From: Streptomyces hawaiiensis
GTDB taxonomy: Bacteria > Actinomycetota > Actinomycetes > Streptomycetales > Streptomycetaceae
Direction: 5' to 3'
Length of the DNA: 64,000 bases
Assembly: GCF_004803895.1 (NCBI RefSeq)
Contig: NZ_CP021978.1
Location: 620,001-684,000 of the forward strand
Shown here: positions 24,876 to 33,062 of the stretch, in pieces
Numbering within the stretch: the stretch's first letter is position 1
How the letters are laid out: every line of letters begins with the position of its first letter
Notes under the pieces: generated by a model
The model's input: only the letters and a program-made list of their open reading frames with translations
The model's database searches: none
Told to the model about the DNA's origin: nothing
Translations under genes and position numbers: made by a program

Positions 24876-26015
24876 ATGTACACAGCATCGTCCTCCGTGT
24901 CCGCACCGCCCCGGTCGCTGCACCCGCGTCCCACGGACAGCGGCCCCTACCTCGCCCCCGCGCGGTCGGCGGCCCCCGTGCTCGGCGCGGGCAGGGCTCG
25001 GCGCGGCGCGGTCATCGGCACCCAACCGCTCAGCGGGAGACTCGACTTGTCCGGCCCTCAGGGCGCGCAACTGCGCACGGCGATCGCGTCCGTGCACCGC
25101 ATCTGCCCGGAGTTCGCCCCGGTGCAGGTGCTGCGCCGCACCGGACGGTCCGTGCTCCTGGTCGGCACGACCGGCCGCAGCACGGCTGTCGCCAAGTGTT
25201 TACTGGACCACTCCCCCGCCTGGTCCGAGCGGATCCGCCACGAGATAGCGGCGTACCGCTCGTTCGTCCGGCACCGCCCTCCTGTGCGGGCGCCGAGACT
25301 GATCGCGGCGGACCCGGACAACTGCACCCTGGTGATCGAGCGGATGCCGGGCCGGGTGGCGGCGCTCCAGCGGCACCCGGCGGAGGCGCCGCCCCGGGCG
25401 GACATCAGAGCGGCACTCGGCGCGATCTGCCGGCTGAACGCCTGGCGGCCGCCGGCGGGCACGTTCGACGCCCCGCTCGACTACGCGGCCCGGATCTCCC
25501 GGTACCACGAGCTGGGGCTGCTCACCGACCGTGACCTGGGCGACCTGCAGAAGCTGCTGCGCGGCATCGCGCAGGCGGCCGGGCGGCAGGGCATGGGCCA
25601 GTTCTGCCACGGCGACGCACTGCTGTCGAACATTCTCCTGTCACCGGCCGGTCCAGTGCTGGTGGATTGGGAGCATGCCGGCTGGTACCTGCCGGGCTAC
25701 GACCTGGCGACGCTGTGGTCGGTGCTCGGGGACGCACCGGTCGCCCGCCGTCAGATCAGCCAGATCGCCCAGTCGGCGGGGCCCGCGTCCAGGGACGCCT
25801 TCCTGGTGAACCTGATGCTGGTGCTGACCCGTGAGATCCGTACCTACGAAACGGCCGTGCAGCGTTCGATGCACGACGCGACCCCGGCGGCACCGGGCAC
25901 GGCCCACCCGGGTGCTGCGCCGTCCGGCGAGGAGCAGAGGCTGCTGCTGCGGCGGCTGCACGACGACTGCCAGTTGGCCCGGCGCGCCGTGCGCGCGGCG
26001 GTCGGCACTCGCTGA
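24876..26015 (+). CDS. Phosphotransferase (aminoglycoside/choline-kinase fold) with TTA codon
   Basis: A 379-residue APH-fold protein. [12 protein letters not shown] is the Brenner catalytic loop (Asp and Asn) and [10 protein letters not shown] contains the magnesium-binding Asp. TAVAKCLLD is the nucleotide-binding Lys strand and RHEIAAYRS the helix C Glu. The first ~75 residues are low-complexity and Pro-rich. Codon 109 is TTA (25200-25202), so expression should depend on bldA. The acceptor molecule is unknown; these Streptomyces proteins are not necessarily resistance enzymes. It is divergent from the NsdA-like regulator and ends in a strong bidirectional terminator. Confidence 0.83.
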   Translation: MYTASSSVSAPPRSLHPRPTDSGPYLAPARSAAPVLGAGRARRGAVIGTQPLSGRLDLSGPQGAQLRTAIASVHRICPEFAPVQVLRRTGRSVLLVGTTGRSTAVAKCLLDHSPAWSERIRHEIAAYRSFVRHRPPVRAPRLIAADPDNCTLVIERMPGRVAALQRHPAEAPPRADIRAALGAICRLNAWRPPAGTFDAPLDYAARISRYHELGLLTDRDLGDLQKLLRGIAQAAGRQGMGQFCHGDALLSNILLSPAGPVLVDWEHAGWYLPGYDLATLWSVLGDAPVARRQISQIAQSAGPASRDAFLVNLMLVLTREIRTYETAVQRSMHDATPAAPGTAHPGAAPSGEEQRLLLRRLHDDCQLARRAVRAAVGTR

Positions 26016-26022
26016 CGGGGAC

Positions 26023-26066
26023 GAAAGGGCCGCTGTACGCCGGGGCAGGCGTACAGCGGCCCTTTC
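26023..26066. terminator. Bidirectional terminator between convergent genes
   Basis: GAAAGGGCCGCTGTACGCC (26023-26041) and its perfect 19-base complement GGCGTACAGCGGCCCTTTC (26048-26066) flank a six-base loop. The A/T ends provide a short U-rich tail in both directions. It separates the phosphotransferase gene from the convergent hypothetical gene. Confidence 0.92.
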
Positions 26067-26084
26067 GTGTGCCGCCGGTTCGGC

Positions 26085-26591
26085 TCAGCCCTGCTGGAAG
26101 AGTTCCGCGGGCAGGGGCTTGAGGAGGGCGTAGAGGTCGTCCGTGATGGGGCGGTCCCAGGCGGCGATGGTCACCAGGACGTTGTCGCTGCGGTCGAACT
26201 GCACGCAGGAGATCCGGCCCTCGGAGAGCTTGACGCGGCGCACGATCAGGAGGTTGTCGCCCTGCATCACCGGTACGTCCTCGGTGCTGACGACGGTGAC
26301 CTCCTCGTCGTTCTCCAGCGCCAGCAGCAGCTGCGCGACCTCGAAGGGGACCTGGCCCTCGGGGACCTCGCGGGCCGGGGAGCCCTCCGGCAGATTCCCG
26401 ATGATCATCGCGGGGCCGCGACCGCCGAACAGGTCGTAGCGCAGGAAGACGCCCTGGCAGGTCCCGTCGGGCGCGGGCAGCAGCCCCGCACCGAGGTTGC
26501 CGGGCCAGTCGCCCGGGTCCATGGCCAGTACGTCGAAGTCGGGCCCGGCGGGCGTGGCGCTGCGGCGGCGGAGGAACGACATGTCGCCCAT
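26085..26591 (-). CDS. Conserved hypothetical protein
   Basis: A 168-residue soluble protein I cannot assign to a named family. It has an Arg-rich first stretch (FLRRRSAT), no signal peptide and a mixed alpha/beta composition. The middle (VAQLLLALENDEEVTVVSTEDVPVM) and end (LYALLKPLPAELF) look structured. The ATG at 26591 is used; a second ATG at 26582 is equally possible since neither has a strong Shine-Dalgarno. It is the last of a leftward set after the CGNR regulator and the universal stress protein, with gaps of 56 and 40 bases. Confidence 0.7.
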   Translation of the reverse strand: MGDMSFLRRRSATPAGPDFDVLAMDPGDWPGNLGAGLLPAPDGTCQGVFLRYDLFGGRGPAMIIGNLPEGSPAREVPEGQVPFEVAQLLLALENDEEVTVVSTEDVPVMQGDNLLIVRRVKLSEGRISCVQFDRSDNVLVTIAAWDRPITDDLYALLKPLPAELFQQG

Positions 26592-26647
26592 GGTACGTGC
26601 CCGGGCCTGCGAAGTGCGGGGCGGGCGGCGGACCGGGGGCCGGGTCG

Positions 26648-27373
26648 TCACCCGGTACCGCGAGCGGTGCGAGGCCGCTCGGGCGGGTACCGGTCGGCCC
26701 GGGCCGGCGCCTTGTGCCGCTGGTGGTGGCGGGCCACCCGTGCTCGGTTGCCACAGGAGGGTTTGCACCACTCCTGGCGCGGGTGCTCCTTGAGGAAGTA
26801 CCGCACGCAGCGCGGGGCGTGGCAGGCCCGCAGCCGGTCGCGGTCGGGGCTTGTGAGGAACGCGATCACGGCGTGCGCGAGGGCCGCCGTCAGGTCGTCG
26901 CCGGCGCCGACGGGCTTCTGACGGACGACCGGGGTGGCGCCTTCGGGCCAGGCCAGGACCGGCACGGTGGGGGTGCGGGCGGCCGTCTCGTTCAGGTGCC
27001 GCACCGCTTCCGGCAGGGGCATGAGGCGGGCCGCGTCCGCGGGGCTCGGCTCGCCCGGGCGCACGGCCCGGGCGAAGAGCGCACGGACGGCGGCCCGCAG
27101 CTCGCGGACGGCGGTGAGGTGCGCGGCGTCGGCGGTGAACCCGGCAGCGCCGCCGTCGGCCGGCTGCGGTGCCGTGCCCACGGGGAGGCCCTCGCGGTGA
27201 ACGTCGGCTCGGTCGGGAGCGGTGTCCGGCAAGACCTCGGGGTGTGCCCGGACCCACGCGGTGAGGCCTGTCGGGTCGGCCAGGTCGTCGGTGACGCCGC
27301 CGTTGCCGTCGTGGCGGATGGTGAGGGCCAGGTCCAGGGCGAGCCGGGCGTCCCTGTTGATCGGTTCCCGCAT
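26648..27373 (-). CDS. CGNR zinc-finger/ABATE-domain putative regulator
   Basis: A 241-residue protein. The N-terminal ~170 residues are an ABATE (alpha-proteobacterial/actinobacterial stress-response) domain with LTAVRELRAAVRALF. The C-terminus is a CGNR zinc finger: CHAPRCVRYF and WCKPSCGNRARVARH supply four Cys ligands and the name-giving CGNR. The family is thought to bind DNA in stress responses. The ATG at 27373 is chosen at the conserved N-terminus. It follows the universal stress protein gene by 40 bases on the same strand, consistent with a stress operon. Confidence 0.88.
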   Translation of the reverse strand: MREPINRDARLALDLALTIRHDGNGGVTDDLADPTGLTAWVRAHPEVLPDTAPDRADVHREGLPVGTAPQPADGGAAGFTADAAHLTAVRELRAAVRALFARAVRPGEPSPADAARLMPLPEAVRHLNETAARTPTVPVLAWPEGATPVVRQKPVGAGDDLTAALAHAVIAFLTSPDRDRLRACHAPRCVRYFLKEHPRQEWCKPSCGNRARVARHHQRHKAPARADRYPPERPRTARGTG

Positions 27374-27413
27374 GCGGCTAATGATAGGCCCGGCCGTACC
27401 CATTACGTCGAGG

Positions 27414-28316
27414 TCAGTCCGCCGGGGGCGACGGTGGCACCACGGCGACGGGGCTCGCGGCGTGCAGCAGCACGGCATGGGTGACCGAGCCCATCATGCG
27501 GACGGGTGAGAGCAGACGCCGCCGGTGGCGCCCCACCACAACGAGGTCGGCGTCCCGGGAGGCCGCGACGAGGTACCCGGCCGCGTCGCCCGCCTCCGGG
27601 GTCAGCTGGACCGGGACGTCCGGGTGCCGCTCGCGGTACGGGGCGAGGAAGCCGTCGGCGAGGACCCGGGTCTCGTCCTCGATGACGTCCTGGTCGACGA
27701 TCGGCGGGGGCATCTCCCCGGGCATCATCCAGGGCTGCGCGGGCCACGGGTAGGCGGCGACCGCCTGGAGCCGGGCACCGCGCCGGGCAGCCTCGGCGAA
27801 GGCGAACTGGAGTGTGGCCTCGTCGGGGCCGTCCACCTTCAGGCCGACGACCACACGCGAGCCGGGACCGCCCGGCGCCTCGCCGTGGACCTCGCGTCCG
27901 GGCCGGGGCACCACGACGACGGGGCACTCGGCGTCGCGGGCGGCGGCCATGCTGTTCGAGCCGAGCAGCAGACTGGCGAAGCCGCCGCGGCCCCGGGAGC
28001 CGAGCACCAGCAGCTGGGCGGTGGCACCCAGTTCGGGCAGGACCGCGCCGGCCGCGCCCTCCAGGCCGACGTACTCCGTGTCCGGCTGGCCGGCGCGGCC
28101 CTCCAGGTGGCTGCGGACCTGGTCGAGAACGGGGTCGTCCTGCGGGTCCCCGGACCCGGCGGCGAGGACGTCGGGCTGTGCCCAGTGGGCGTACTGGCGT
28201 ACGTGCGCCACGCGCAGGGGTACCGCGCGCCGGCGAGCGGCGTCGGCAGCCCACTCCAGGGCCCGCAGGCTGTCGTGCGAACCGTCGACCGCCGCGACGA
28301 CAGGCAGGGTGCTCAT
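27414..28316 (-). CDS. Universal stress protein with two UspA domains
   Basis: A 300-residue tandem UspA protein. Domain 1 (residues 1-150) starts VVAAVDGSHDSLRALEWA and has the ATP-binding pattern GSRGRGGFASLLLGSNS. Domain 2 (about 160-300) carries GRHRRRLLSPVRMMGSVTHAV as its equivalent loop. Domain 1 therefore should bind ATP; the GxxGxG of domain 2 is weaker. Streptomyces tandem Usps respond to dormancy and stress. The ATG has GGAGGTGAGG ahead of it. It is upstream of the CGNR gene. Confidence 0.93.
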   Translation of the reverse strand: MSTLPVVAAVDGSHDSLRALEWAADAARRRAVPLRVAHVRQYAHWAQPDVLAAGSGDPQDDPVLDQVRSHLEGRAGQPDTEYVGLEGAAGAVLPELGATAQLLVLGSRGRGGFASLLLGSNSMAAARDAECPVVVVPRPGREVHGEAPGGPGSRVVVGLKVDGPDEATLQFAFAEAARRGARLQAVAAYPWPAQPWMMPGEMPPPIVDQDVIEDETRVLADGFLAPYRERHPDVPVQLTPEAGDAAGYLVAASRDADLVVVGRHRRRLLSPVRMMGSVTHAVLLHAASPVAVVPPSPPAD

Positions 28317-28476
28317 GGGTTCCTCACCTCCGGGATCCGACCGTCCCCTCCCTGGGGCCAGCCTGACTCAGGCGGTGGCTCCGGGAAGATGCCTCCGGTC
28401 GCGTGTCCGGAAATGCGGGTGGAACACCCCCGGATCGGCCGTGGGATCCCGGCCGTCCGGGACGTTTCGCCCGTCC

Positions 28477-28719
28477 TCAGGTGAGGTCGAACTCTCCTTC
28501 CCGCGCTCCCGACACGAACGCGCCCCACTCGGCGGGCGTGAAGATCAGCGAAGGGCTCTCCGGCCGGGCACTGTTCCGCATGGCGATGAAGCCCTCGACG
28601 AAGGCGATCTGGACATCCCCCCGCCCTTGGCTGCTGGACTGCCACTGTGCGTTGGTGAGGTCCAGCTCCGGCTTGTCCCAGCCTGTGAGCGGGCGCTGCT
28701 GGGTGGTGGTCTCGGCCAC
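28477..28719 (-). CDS. DUF397 domain protein
   Basis: An 80-residue protein with the DUF397 pattern: the WQSSSQG start and the FTPAEWGAFVSGAREGEFD end. DUF397 proteins in Streptomyces are normally encoded beside a helix-turn-helix (Scr1/BldB-region type) partner and are thought to form regulatory pairs. No such partner is adjacent here. The GTG start has GGGAGGAG upstream at good spacing. It lies just downstream of the thiolase-like gene set's end on the same strand and upstream of the Usp gene. Confidence 0.88.
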   Translation of the reverse strand: MAETTTQQRPLTGWDKPELDLTNAQWQSSSQGRGDVQIAFVEGFIAMRNSARPESPSLIFTPAEWGAFVSGAREGEFDLT

Positions 28720-28801
28720 GTCCGTGCTCCTCCCGGTTCGTCGTCCGCGGCCAGCCTAGCGATCGTGTCCCACGGCCAACAGTGCACGTGAGGGGGACCT
28801 T

Positions 28802-29968
28802 TCAGGAGTCCGGGGGCCGGTCGCCCACGAGCCACATGGAGAAGAACTGCGATCCGCCGCCGTAGGCGTGGCCGAGCACCCTGCGAGCCCCGTCCACCTG
28901 GTGTTCCCCGGCCTGCCCGCGCACCTGGAGCGCCGCTTCCGCGAAGCGGATCATGCCGGAGGCGCCGATGGGGTTGGCGGACAGCACGCCGCCCGACATG
29001 TTGACGGGCAGGTCCCCGTCCAGTTCGGTCACGCCCGCCTCGGTGAGTTTCCAGCCCTCGCCGTCGCCGGCGAAGCCGAGGTTCTCCAGCCACATGGGCT
29101 CGTACCAGGAGAACGGCACGTAGATCTCGGCGCCGTCGATCTCGCGGCGGGGGTCGGTGATCCCGGCCTGCCGGTAGACGTCGGCGGCGCAGTCCTGCCC
29201 GGCCTTCGGGGAGACGAAGTCCTTGCCGGCGAAGAGGGTCGGTTCGCTGCGCATCGCGCCGCCGAGCATCCAGGCGGGCGGCCGTGGCGCCCGAGCCGCC
29301 CCCACGCGGTCGGTGAGGATCATGGCGCAGGCGCCGTCGGAGGAGGGGCAGGTCTCCGAGTAGCGGATCGGGTCCCACAGCATGGGCGAGGCCATGACCT
29401 TGTCGAGGGTGATGTCGTGCTCGTGCAGATGGGCGTAAGGGTTCTTGAGCGCGTTGCGGCGGTCCTTGTGTGCGACGAGGGCGCCGATCGTCTCGGGCGC
29501 GCCACTGCGGCGCATGTACGCGCGGATGTGCGGCGCGAAGAACCCGCCGGCCCCGGCCAGCAGGGGCTGCTGGAAGGGGATGGGCAGGGACAGGCCCCAC
29601 ATGGCGTTCGACTCGGACTGTTTCTCGAAGGCGAGGGTGAGGACCGTGCCGTGGACGCGGGCCGCGACGAGGTTCGCCGCGACGAGCGCGGTGGAGCCGC
29701 CGACGGAGCCGGCGGTGTGCACGCGGAGCATGGGTTTGCCGACGGCGCCGAGGGCGTCGGCGAGGTAGAGCTCCGGCATCATGACGCCCTCGAAGAAGTC
29801 GGGCGCCTTGCCGATCACGACGGCGTCGATGTCGGCCCAGGTCAACTCGGCGTCCTGGAGCGCTCGCCGGGCCGCTTCCCGGGTCAGTCCCGCGAGGGAC
29901 ACGTCCCGGCGTGCCGCGACGTGCTTGGTCTGGCCGATGCCGACGACGGCCACGGGCTCCTTGCTCAT
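28802..29968 (-). CDS. Thiolase-fold (lipid-transfer-protein type) protein lacking the nucleophilic Cys
   Basis: A 388-residue thiolase-superfamily protein. The normal NxxCxSG nucleophile position reads HTAGSVGGST, with Ser where Cys is expected. The C-terminal GGVLSANPIGASG is the conserved substrate loop and GHAYGGGSQFF replaces the usual CxG active-site Cys. It is thus unlikely to be a true thiolase. Similar proteins (Ltp2/Ltp3) pair with DUF35 proteins and cut carbon-carbon bonds by retro-aldol chemistry, as in sterol side-chain degradation. It overlaps the preceding thiolase-fold gene by four bases (ATGA), so translational coupling is expected. Confidence 0.87.
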   Translation of the reverse strand: MSKEPVAVVGIGQTKHVAARRDVSLAGLTREAARRALQDAELTWADIDAVVIGKAPDFFEGVMMPELYLADALGAVGKPMLRVHTAGSVGGSTALVAANLVAARVHGTVLTLAFEKQSESNAMWGLSLPIPFQQPLLAGAGGFFAPHIRAYMRRSGAPETIGALVAHKDRRNALKNPYAHLHEHDITLDKVMASPMLWDPIRYSETCPSSDGACAMILTDRVGAARAPRPPAWMLGGAMRSEPTLFAGKDFVSPKAGQDCAADVYRQAGITDPRREIDGAEIYVPFSWYEPMWLENLGFAGDGEGWKLTEAGVTELDGDLPVNMSGGVLSANPIGASGMIRFAEAALQVRGQAGEHQVDGARRVLGHAYGGGSQFFSMWLVGDRPPDS

Positions 29969-31029
29969 CGGGCTTCCCCTTCGAGTACGGCGACCAGGTT
30001 CTGCTGGAGGCAGGGGCCGGACGTGGCGTGGGCGAGGGCACGGTCGGACTGGCCGCGGTGGACGCGGGCGGCGGCCTCTCCGATGCGGATGAGCCCGGCG
30101 GCCATGATCGGGTTGGCGGCGAGGGCCCCACCGGAGGGGTTCACGTCCACGTCGTCGCCCAGCCGGAGGGCCTTGCGCAGAACGATCTCCTGCGCGGAGA
30201 AGGGCGCGTGCAGCTCGGCGGTGTCGACGGGCCGCTCGAAGGCTCCGGCCCGCTCGGCGGCCAGCCGGGTGGACGGCGAGTCGGTCAGGTCGCGCACGCC
30301 GAGGCCGTGTGCCTCGATGCGGTGGTCGATGCCGCGAATCCAGGCGGGGCGTGCGCACAGTGCACGGGCCCGGTCCCCCGCTGCGAGGATCACGGCGGCG
30401 GCCCCGTCGCCGATGGGCGGGCAGTCGCCGGTGCGCAGGGGGTGTACGAGGTGGTCGCCCTGCGGCACGGGTCCTCGCAGTTGTGCGTGCGGGTTGGCGG
30501 TGGCCGCTGCCCGGTTGCGTGAGGCGACGGCCGCGAGGGCGGGCTCGTCGGTGTCGCCGGCGTCGATGAGGGCCTGCGCCTGGAGGGCGGCGAGGGCCAC
30601 GGAGTCGGGCCACAGGGGTGCCACGTAGTAGGGGTCGAGCTGGCGGGTCAGGACGTCACGGACCGAGCCGGGCGAGGACTTGCCGTACGCGTAGACCAGG
30701 GCGGTGTCGGCGTCGCCGGTGAGGAGTTTGGTCCACGCCTCGTACAGGGCCCAGGCGCCGTCCATCTCGACGTGCGACTCGGAGATCGGGGGCCAGGCGC
30801 CGACGCCGTCGAGGGCGAGGGTGAAGGAGAAGGCGCGGCCGGCGAGGTAGTCGCTGGAGCCGGAGCAGGTGAAGTCGATGTCGGCGGTCTTCAGGCCGGT
30901 CCGGTCCAGGACCTCGTGCAGCACCGGCATCAGCATCTCCACCTCGGAGAGCTCGTCGCTGGCGCGCCGGTGGTCGGTCTGGGCGAAGGCGACGACGGCG
31001 ATCTCGCGGCCGCGCGGTGCGCTCGTCAC
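29965..31029 (-). CDS. Second thiolase-fold (Ltp-type) protein lacking the nucleophilic Cys
   Basis: A 354-residue thiolase-superfamily protein. The nucleophile region reads SHVEMDGAWALYEA: Met-Asp occupies the usual Cys. Other elements are the CSGSSDYLAG entry, RTGDCPPIGDGAAAVIL and DVNPSGGALAANPIMAAG. As with its neighbour, condensation or thiolysis is improbable and an aldolase role with the adjacent DUF35 protein is the best guess. It starts at a GTG overlapping the DUF35 stop by four bases. The three genes appear to be translated as a unit. Confidence 0.86.
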   Translation of the reverse strand: MTSAPRGREIAVVAFAQTDHRRASDELSEVEMLMPVLHEVLDRTGLKTADIDFTCSGSSDYLAGRAFSFTLALDGVGAWPPISESHVEMDGAWALYEAWTKLLTGDADTALVYAYGKSSPGSVRDVLTRQLDPYYVAPLWPDSVALAALQAQALIDAGDTDEPALAAVASRNRAAATANPHAQLRGPVPQGDHLVHPLRTGDCPPIGDGAAAVILAAGDRARALCARPAWIRGIDHRIEAHGLGVRDLTDSPSTRLAAERAGAFERPVDTAELHAPFSAQEIVLRKALRLGDDVDVNPSGGALAANPIMAAGLIRIGEAAARVHRGQSDRALAHATSGPCLQQNLVAVLEGEAR

Positions 31030-31967
31030 AGCAGCTCCTTGTAGGTGTCGTAGTACGCGTCGGGTTCGCCGGTGGGCCGGTAGTGGTCGGGGTAGCGGGC
31101 GCCCTCGGTCCACACGGGTTCGACGCGCAGGCCCATGCGGACCTCGTCGTACGGGATGCCGCCGATCCGGCCGTGCAGCGCGAGGTCGGCGCCGTCGAGG
31201 GCGATGTGGGCGTAGACGTACGGCACCTCGATGTCGAGGTTCTTCGCTTTGATGTTGACGATGCAGAACGTGGTGACTGTGCCGCGGGGACCCACCTCGA
31301 CCTGCTCGGATGTGGCGACGCCACATGTGGGGCACGCCCCCCTCGGGGGGACGTAGACCTTGCGGCAGGACGGGCAGCGTTCGCCGACGGTCCGCCGGCC
31401 GGAGAGGGCGTTGATGTAGGCGGTCTGGGCGCGGCCGGGCGAGTAGGTGTAGTCGAGGCGGGCGGCGGCGACGATGCCGGTGACGGGGTCCTCGAACTCG
31501 CCCGGGTGTCCTGTCGGTACGGCTCGGTTGCCGTCGTAGGGCTCGAAGCAGGCGATGTCCGTGATGGCGCCGGTGCGTTCTGCGGCCCAGCGGATGCGGA
31601 CGGGCATTCCGGTGTGCACGGCGGCGGGGCCGGGAGCGTCGAGGGCGTGGAGGAGGGCGGTGTCGGCTCCGTCGAGGCGGACCAGGACCCAGGCGAAGGG
31701 TGTGGTGAGGGGCTGGCCGCGGCGTGGGGCCGGGTTCCAGGCCCAAGTGGTGACCGTGCCGGTGGGGGCGACCTCGACCAGCTCGCGGAGTTCCTCGGCG
31801 GTGACGGGGTCGTACTCGACGGGCGGGACGAGGGTGCGGCCGTCTCCGGTGCGTACGCCGAGCACGACACGTTCGCGCAGGCCGGTCAGGAACGCGCTCT
31901 GGACGGGGCCCAGGGAGCGGGTGAAGGGAAATTCGACGACAAGCGGCGCCTTGAGAACTGCGGTCAT
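31026..31967 (-). CDS. Tandem DUF35/OB-fold zinc-ribbon protein
   Basis: A 313-residue protein with two DUF35-like OB folds. The N-terminal one (about residues 40-140) lacks zinc ligands; the C-terminal one begins with a rubredoxin-like zinc ribbon with Cys198, 201, 212 and 215 (CPSC and CPTC), then the OB fold. In sterol-degrading actinobacteria such proteins (ChsH2-type) form the CoA-binding partner of Ltp2-type aldolases. Here it is encoded immediately before two Ltp-type genes. It follows the crotonase gene with a repeat-bearing gap. Confidence 0.88.
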   Translation of the reverse strand: MTAVLKAPLVVEFPFTRSLGPVQSAFLTGLRERVVLGVRTGDGRTLVPPVEYDPVTAEELRELVEVAPTGTVTTWAWNPAPRRGQPLTTPFAWVLVRLDGADTALLHALDAPGPAAVHTGMPVRIRWAAERTGAITDIACFEPYDGNRAVPTGHPGEFEDPVTGIVAAARLDYTYSPGRAQTAYINALSGRRTVGERCPSCRKVYVPPRGACPTCGVATSEQVEVGPRGTVTTFCIVNIKAKNLDIEVPYVYAHIALDGADLALHGRIGGIPYDEVRMGLRVEPVWTEGARYPDHYRPTGEPDAYYDTYKELL

Positions 31968-32000
31968 CGAGGGCCTGCCTCCTTGGAATCGGCGTGCACG

Positions 32001-32058
32001 GGGCGCGCCCCCTCAGGGGCGCGGGGAACTGCGCGCTCGGCCACCGACGACCCGCAGC
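32001..32058. repeat. Streptomyces REP-like intergenic repeat
   Basis: A GCGCCCC-CTCA-GGGGCGC hairpin is followed by a tail (GCGGGGAACTGCGCG, then CCCGCAG) that I recognise as a dispersed intergenic element common in Streptomyces genomes. It sits between the crotonase and DUF35 genes. It could stabilise or terminate the crotonase transcript. Confirmation needs a genome-wide search for other copies. Confidence 0.6.
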
Positions 32059-32085
32059 TCTGGACCGGCCGAAGCCGGCGCGGCG

Positions 32086-32886
32086 CTACGCGCGCCTGTA
32101 GACGGGCGGTCGCTTCTCCGCGAAGGCGCGGGCGCCCTCCTTGGCGTCGGCGGTGTCGAAGACCGGCCAGCCGCGGGTGAGTTCGGCGGCGAGGCCGTCG
32201 GACTCGGTCATCTCGGCGGTCTCGTAGACGGAGGCCTTGACGGCCTCGACGGCCAGCGGGCCGCAGGAGTTGATCCGTTCGGCGATCTCCAGCGCCTTGG
32301 TGAGGGCGGTGCCGTCGGGGACGACGTGGCCGACCAGGCCGATGGCGGCGGCCTCGCGGGCGCTGTAGGGGCGGCCGGTGAGGAGCATCTCCAGGGCGTG
32401 GGTGCGCGGGATCTGGCGTGGCAGCCGGACCGTGGAGCCGCCGATGGGGAACAGGCCGCGCTTCACCTCGAACAGGCCGAAGGTCGCGGACTCGGCGGCG
32501 ACGCGGATGTCGGTGCCCTGGAGCATCTCGGTGCCGCCCGCGACGCAGTACCCCTCGACGGCGGCGATCACCGGCTTGCGCGGGCGGTGATGGCGCAGCA
32601 TCGCCTTCCAGTGCAGGTCGGGGTCGGCCTTGAGCCGGTCGCGGTACTCCTCTCCGGCCATGCCGTTCCCGGCGAGGGCCTTGAGGTCCATTCCGGAGCA
32701 GAACGAGCCGCCCGCGCCGGTGAGGACGATCGAGCGCACCGAGTCGTCCGCATCCGCCTCGAGCCAGCCGTCGTGGAGGCCGACGAGCATCGGCAGTGAG
32801 AGCGCGTTCCTGGCCTGCGGCCTGTTGAGCGTGAGCACCAGTGTGGCGCCTTCGCGCTGCACGGTGAGGTGTTCCGTCCCACCCAT
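32086..32886 (-). CDS. Crotonase/enoyl-CoA hydratase family protein
   Basis: A 266-residue crotonase-fold enzyme. GGSFCSGMDLKAL forms the first oxyanion-hole segment and PVIAAVEGYCVAGGTEML the second. At the standard catalytic position GLFPIGGSTVRLPR replaces the usual Glu pair pattern, so hydratase chemistry is not assured. The ATG at 32886 is preferred to one at 32904 because GAGGGGAG precedes it well. It is the first gene of the leftward set that includes the DUF35 and Ltp-like proteins, and is divergent from the fadD-type gene with an operator-like dyad between them. Confidence 0.88.
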   Translation of the reverse strand: MGGTEHLTVQREGATLVLTLNRPQARNALSLPMLVGLHDGWLEADADDSVRSIVLTGAGGSFCSGMDLKALAGNGMAGEEYRDRLKADPDLHWKAMLRHHRPRKPVIAAVEGYCVAGGTEMLQGTDIRVAAESATFGLFEVKRGLFPIGGSTVRLPRQIPRTHALEMLLTGRPYSAREAAAIGLVGHVVPDGTALTKALEIAERINSCGPLAVEAVKASVYETAEMTESDGLAAELTRGWPVFDTADAKEGARAFAEKRPPVYRRA

Positions 32887-32950
32887 GGCGAACTCCCCTC
32901 TCATGGAACGAGAACAGGTTGCAGTAGGGCGGGAAGCACTTCAAGGGTTT

Positions 32951-32967
32951 TCTGACAGGCAGTCAGA
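32951..32967. promoter_or_regulatory. TetR-type operator between crotonase and acyl-CoA synthetase genes
   Basis: TCTGAC-AGGCA-GTCAGA is a perfect 6-bp inverted repeat with a 5-base spacer, in the divergent promoter region (65 bases from the crotonase start and about 95 from the ligase start). A near copy with the same flanks (T before it and TTC after) occurs at 45278-45294. Spacing and symmetry fit a TetR-family dimer site, but no regulator gene is adjacent. Confidence 0.65.
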
Positions 32968-33062
32968 TTCTTTCGCGGAGACCCTTCACAGTTGGACCGC
33001 CCTTTGCTCTGATGACCGGCGAACCGTCCGATGCCAGGCACGCCCCGGGGTCAGGAGGAGCG

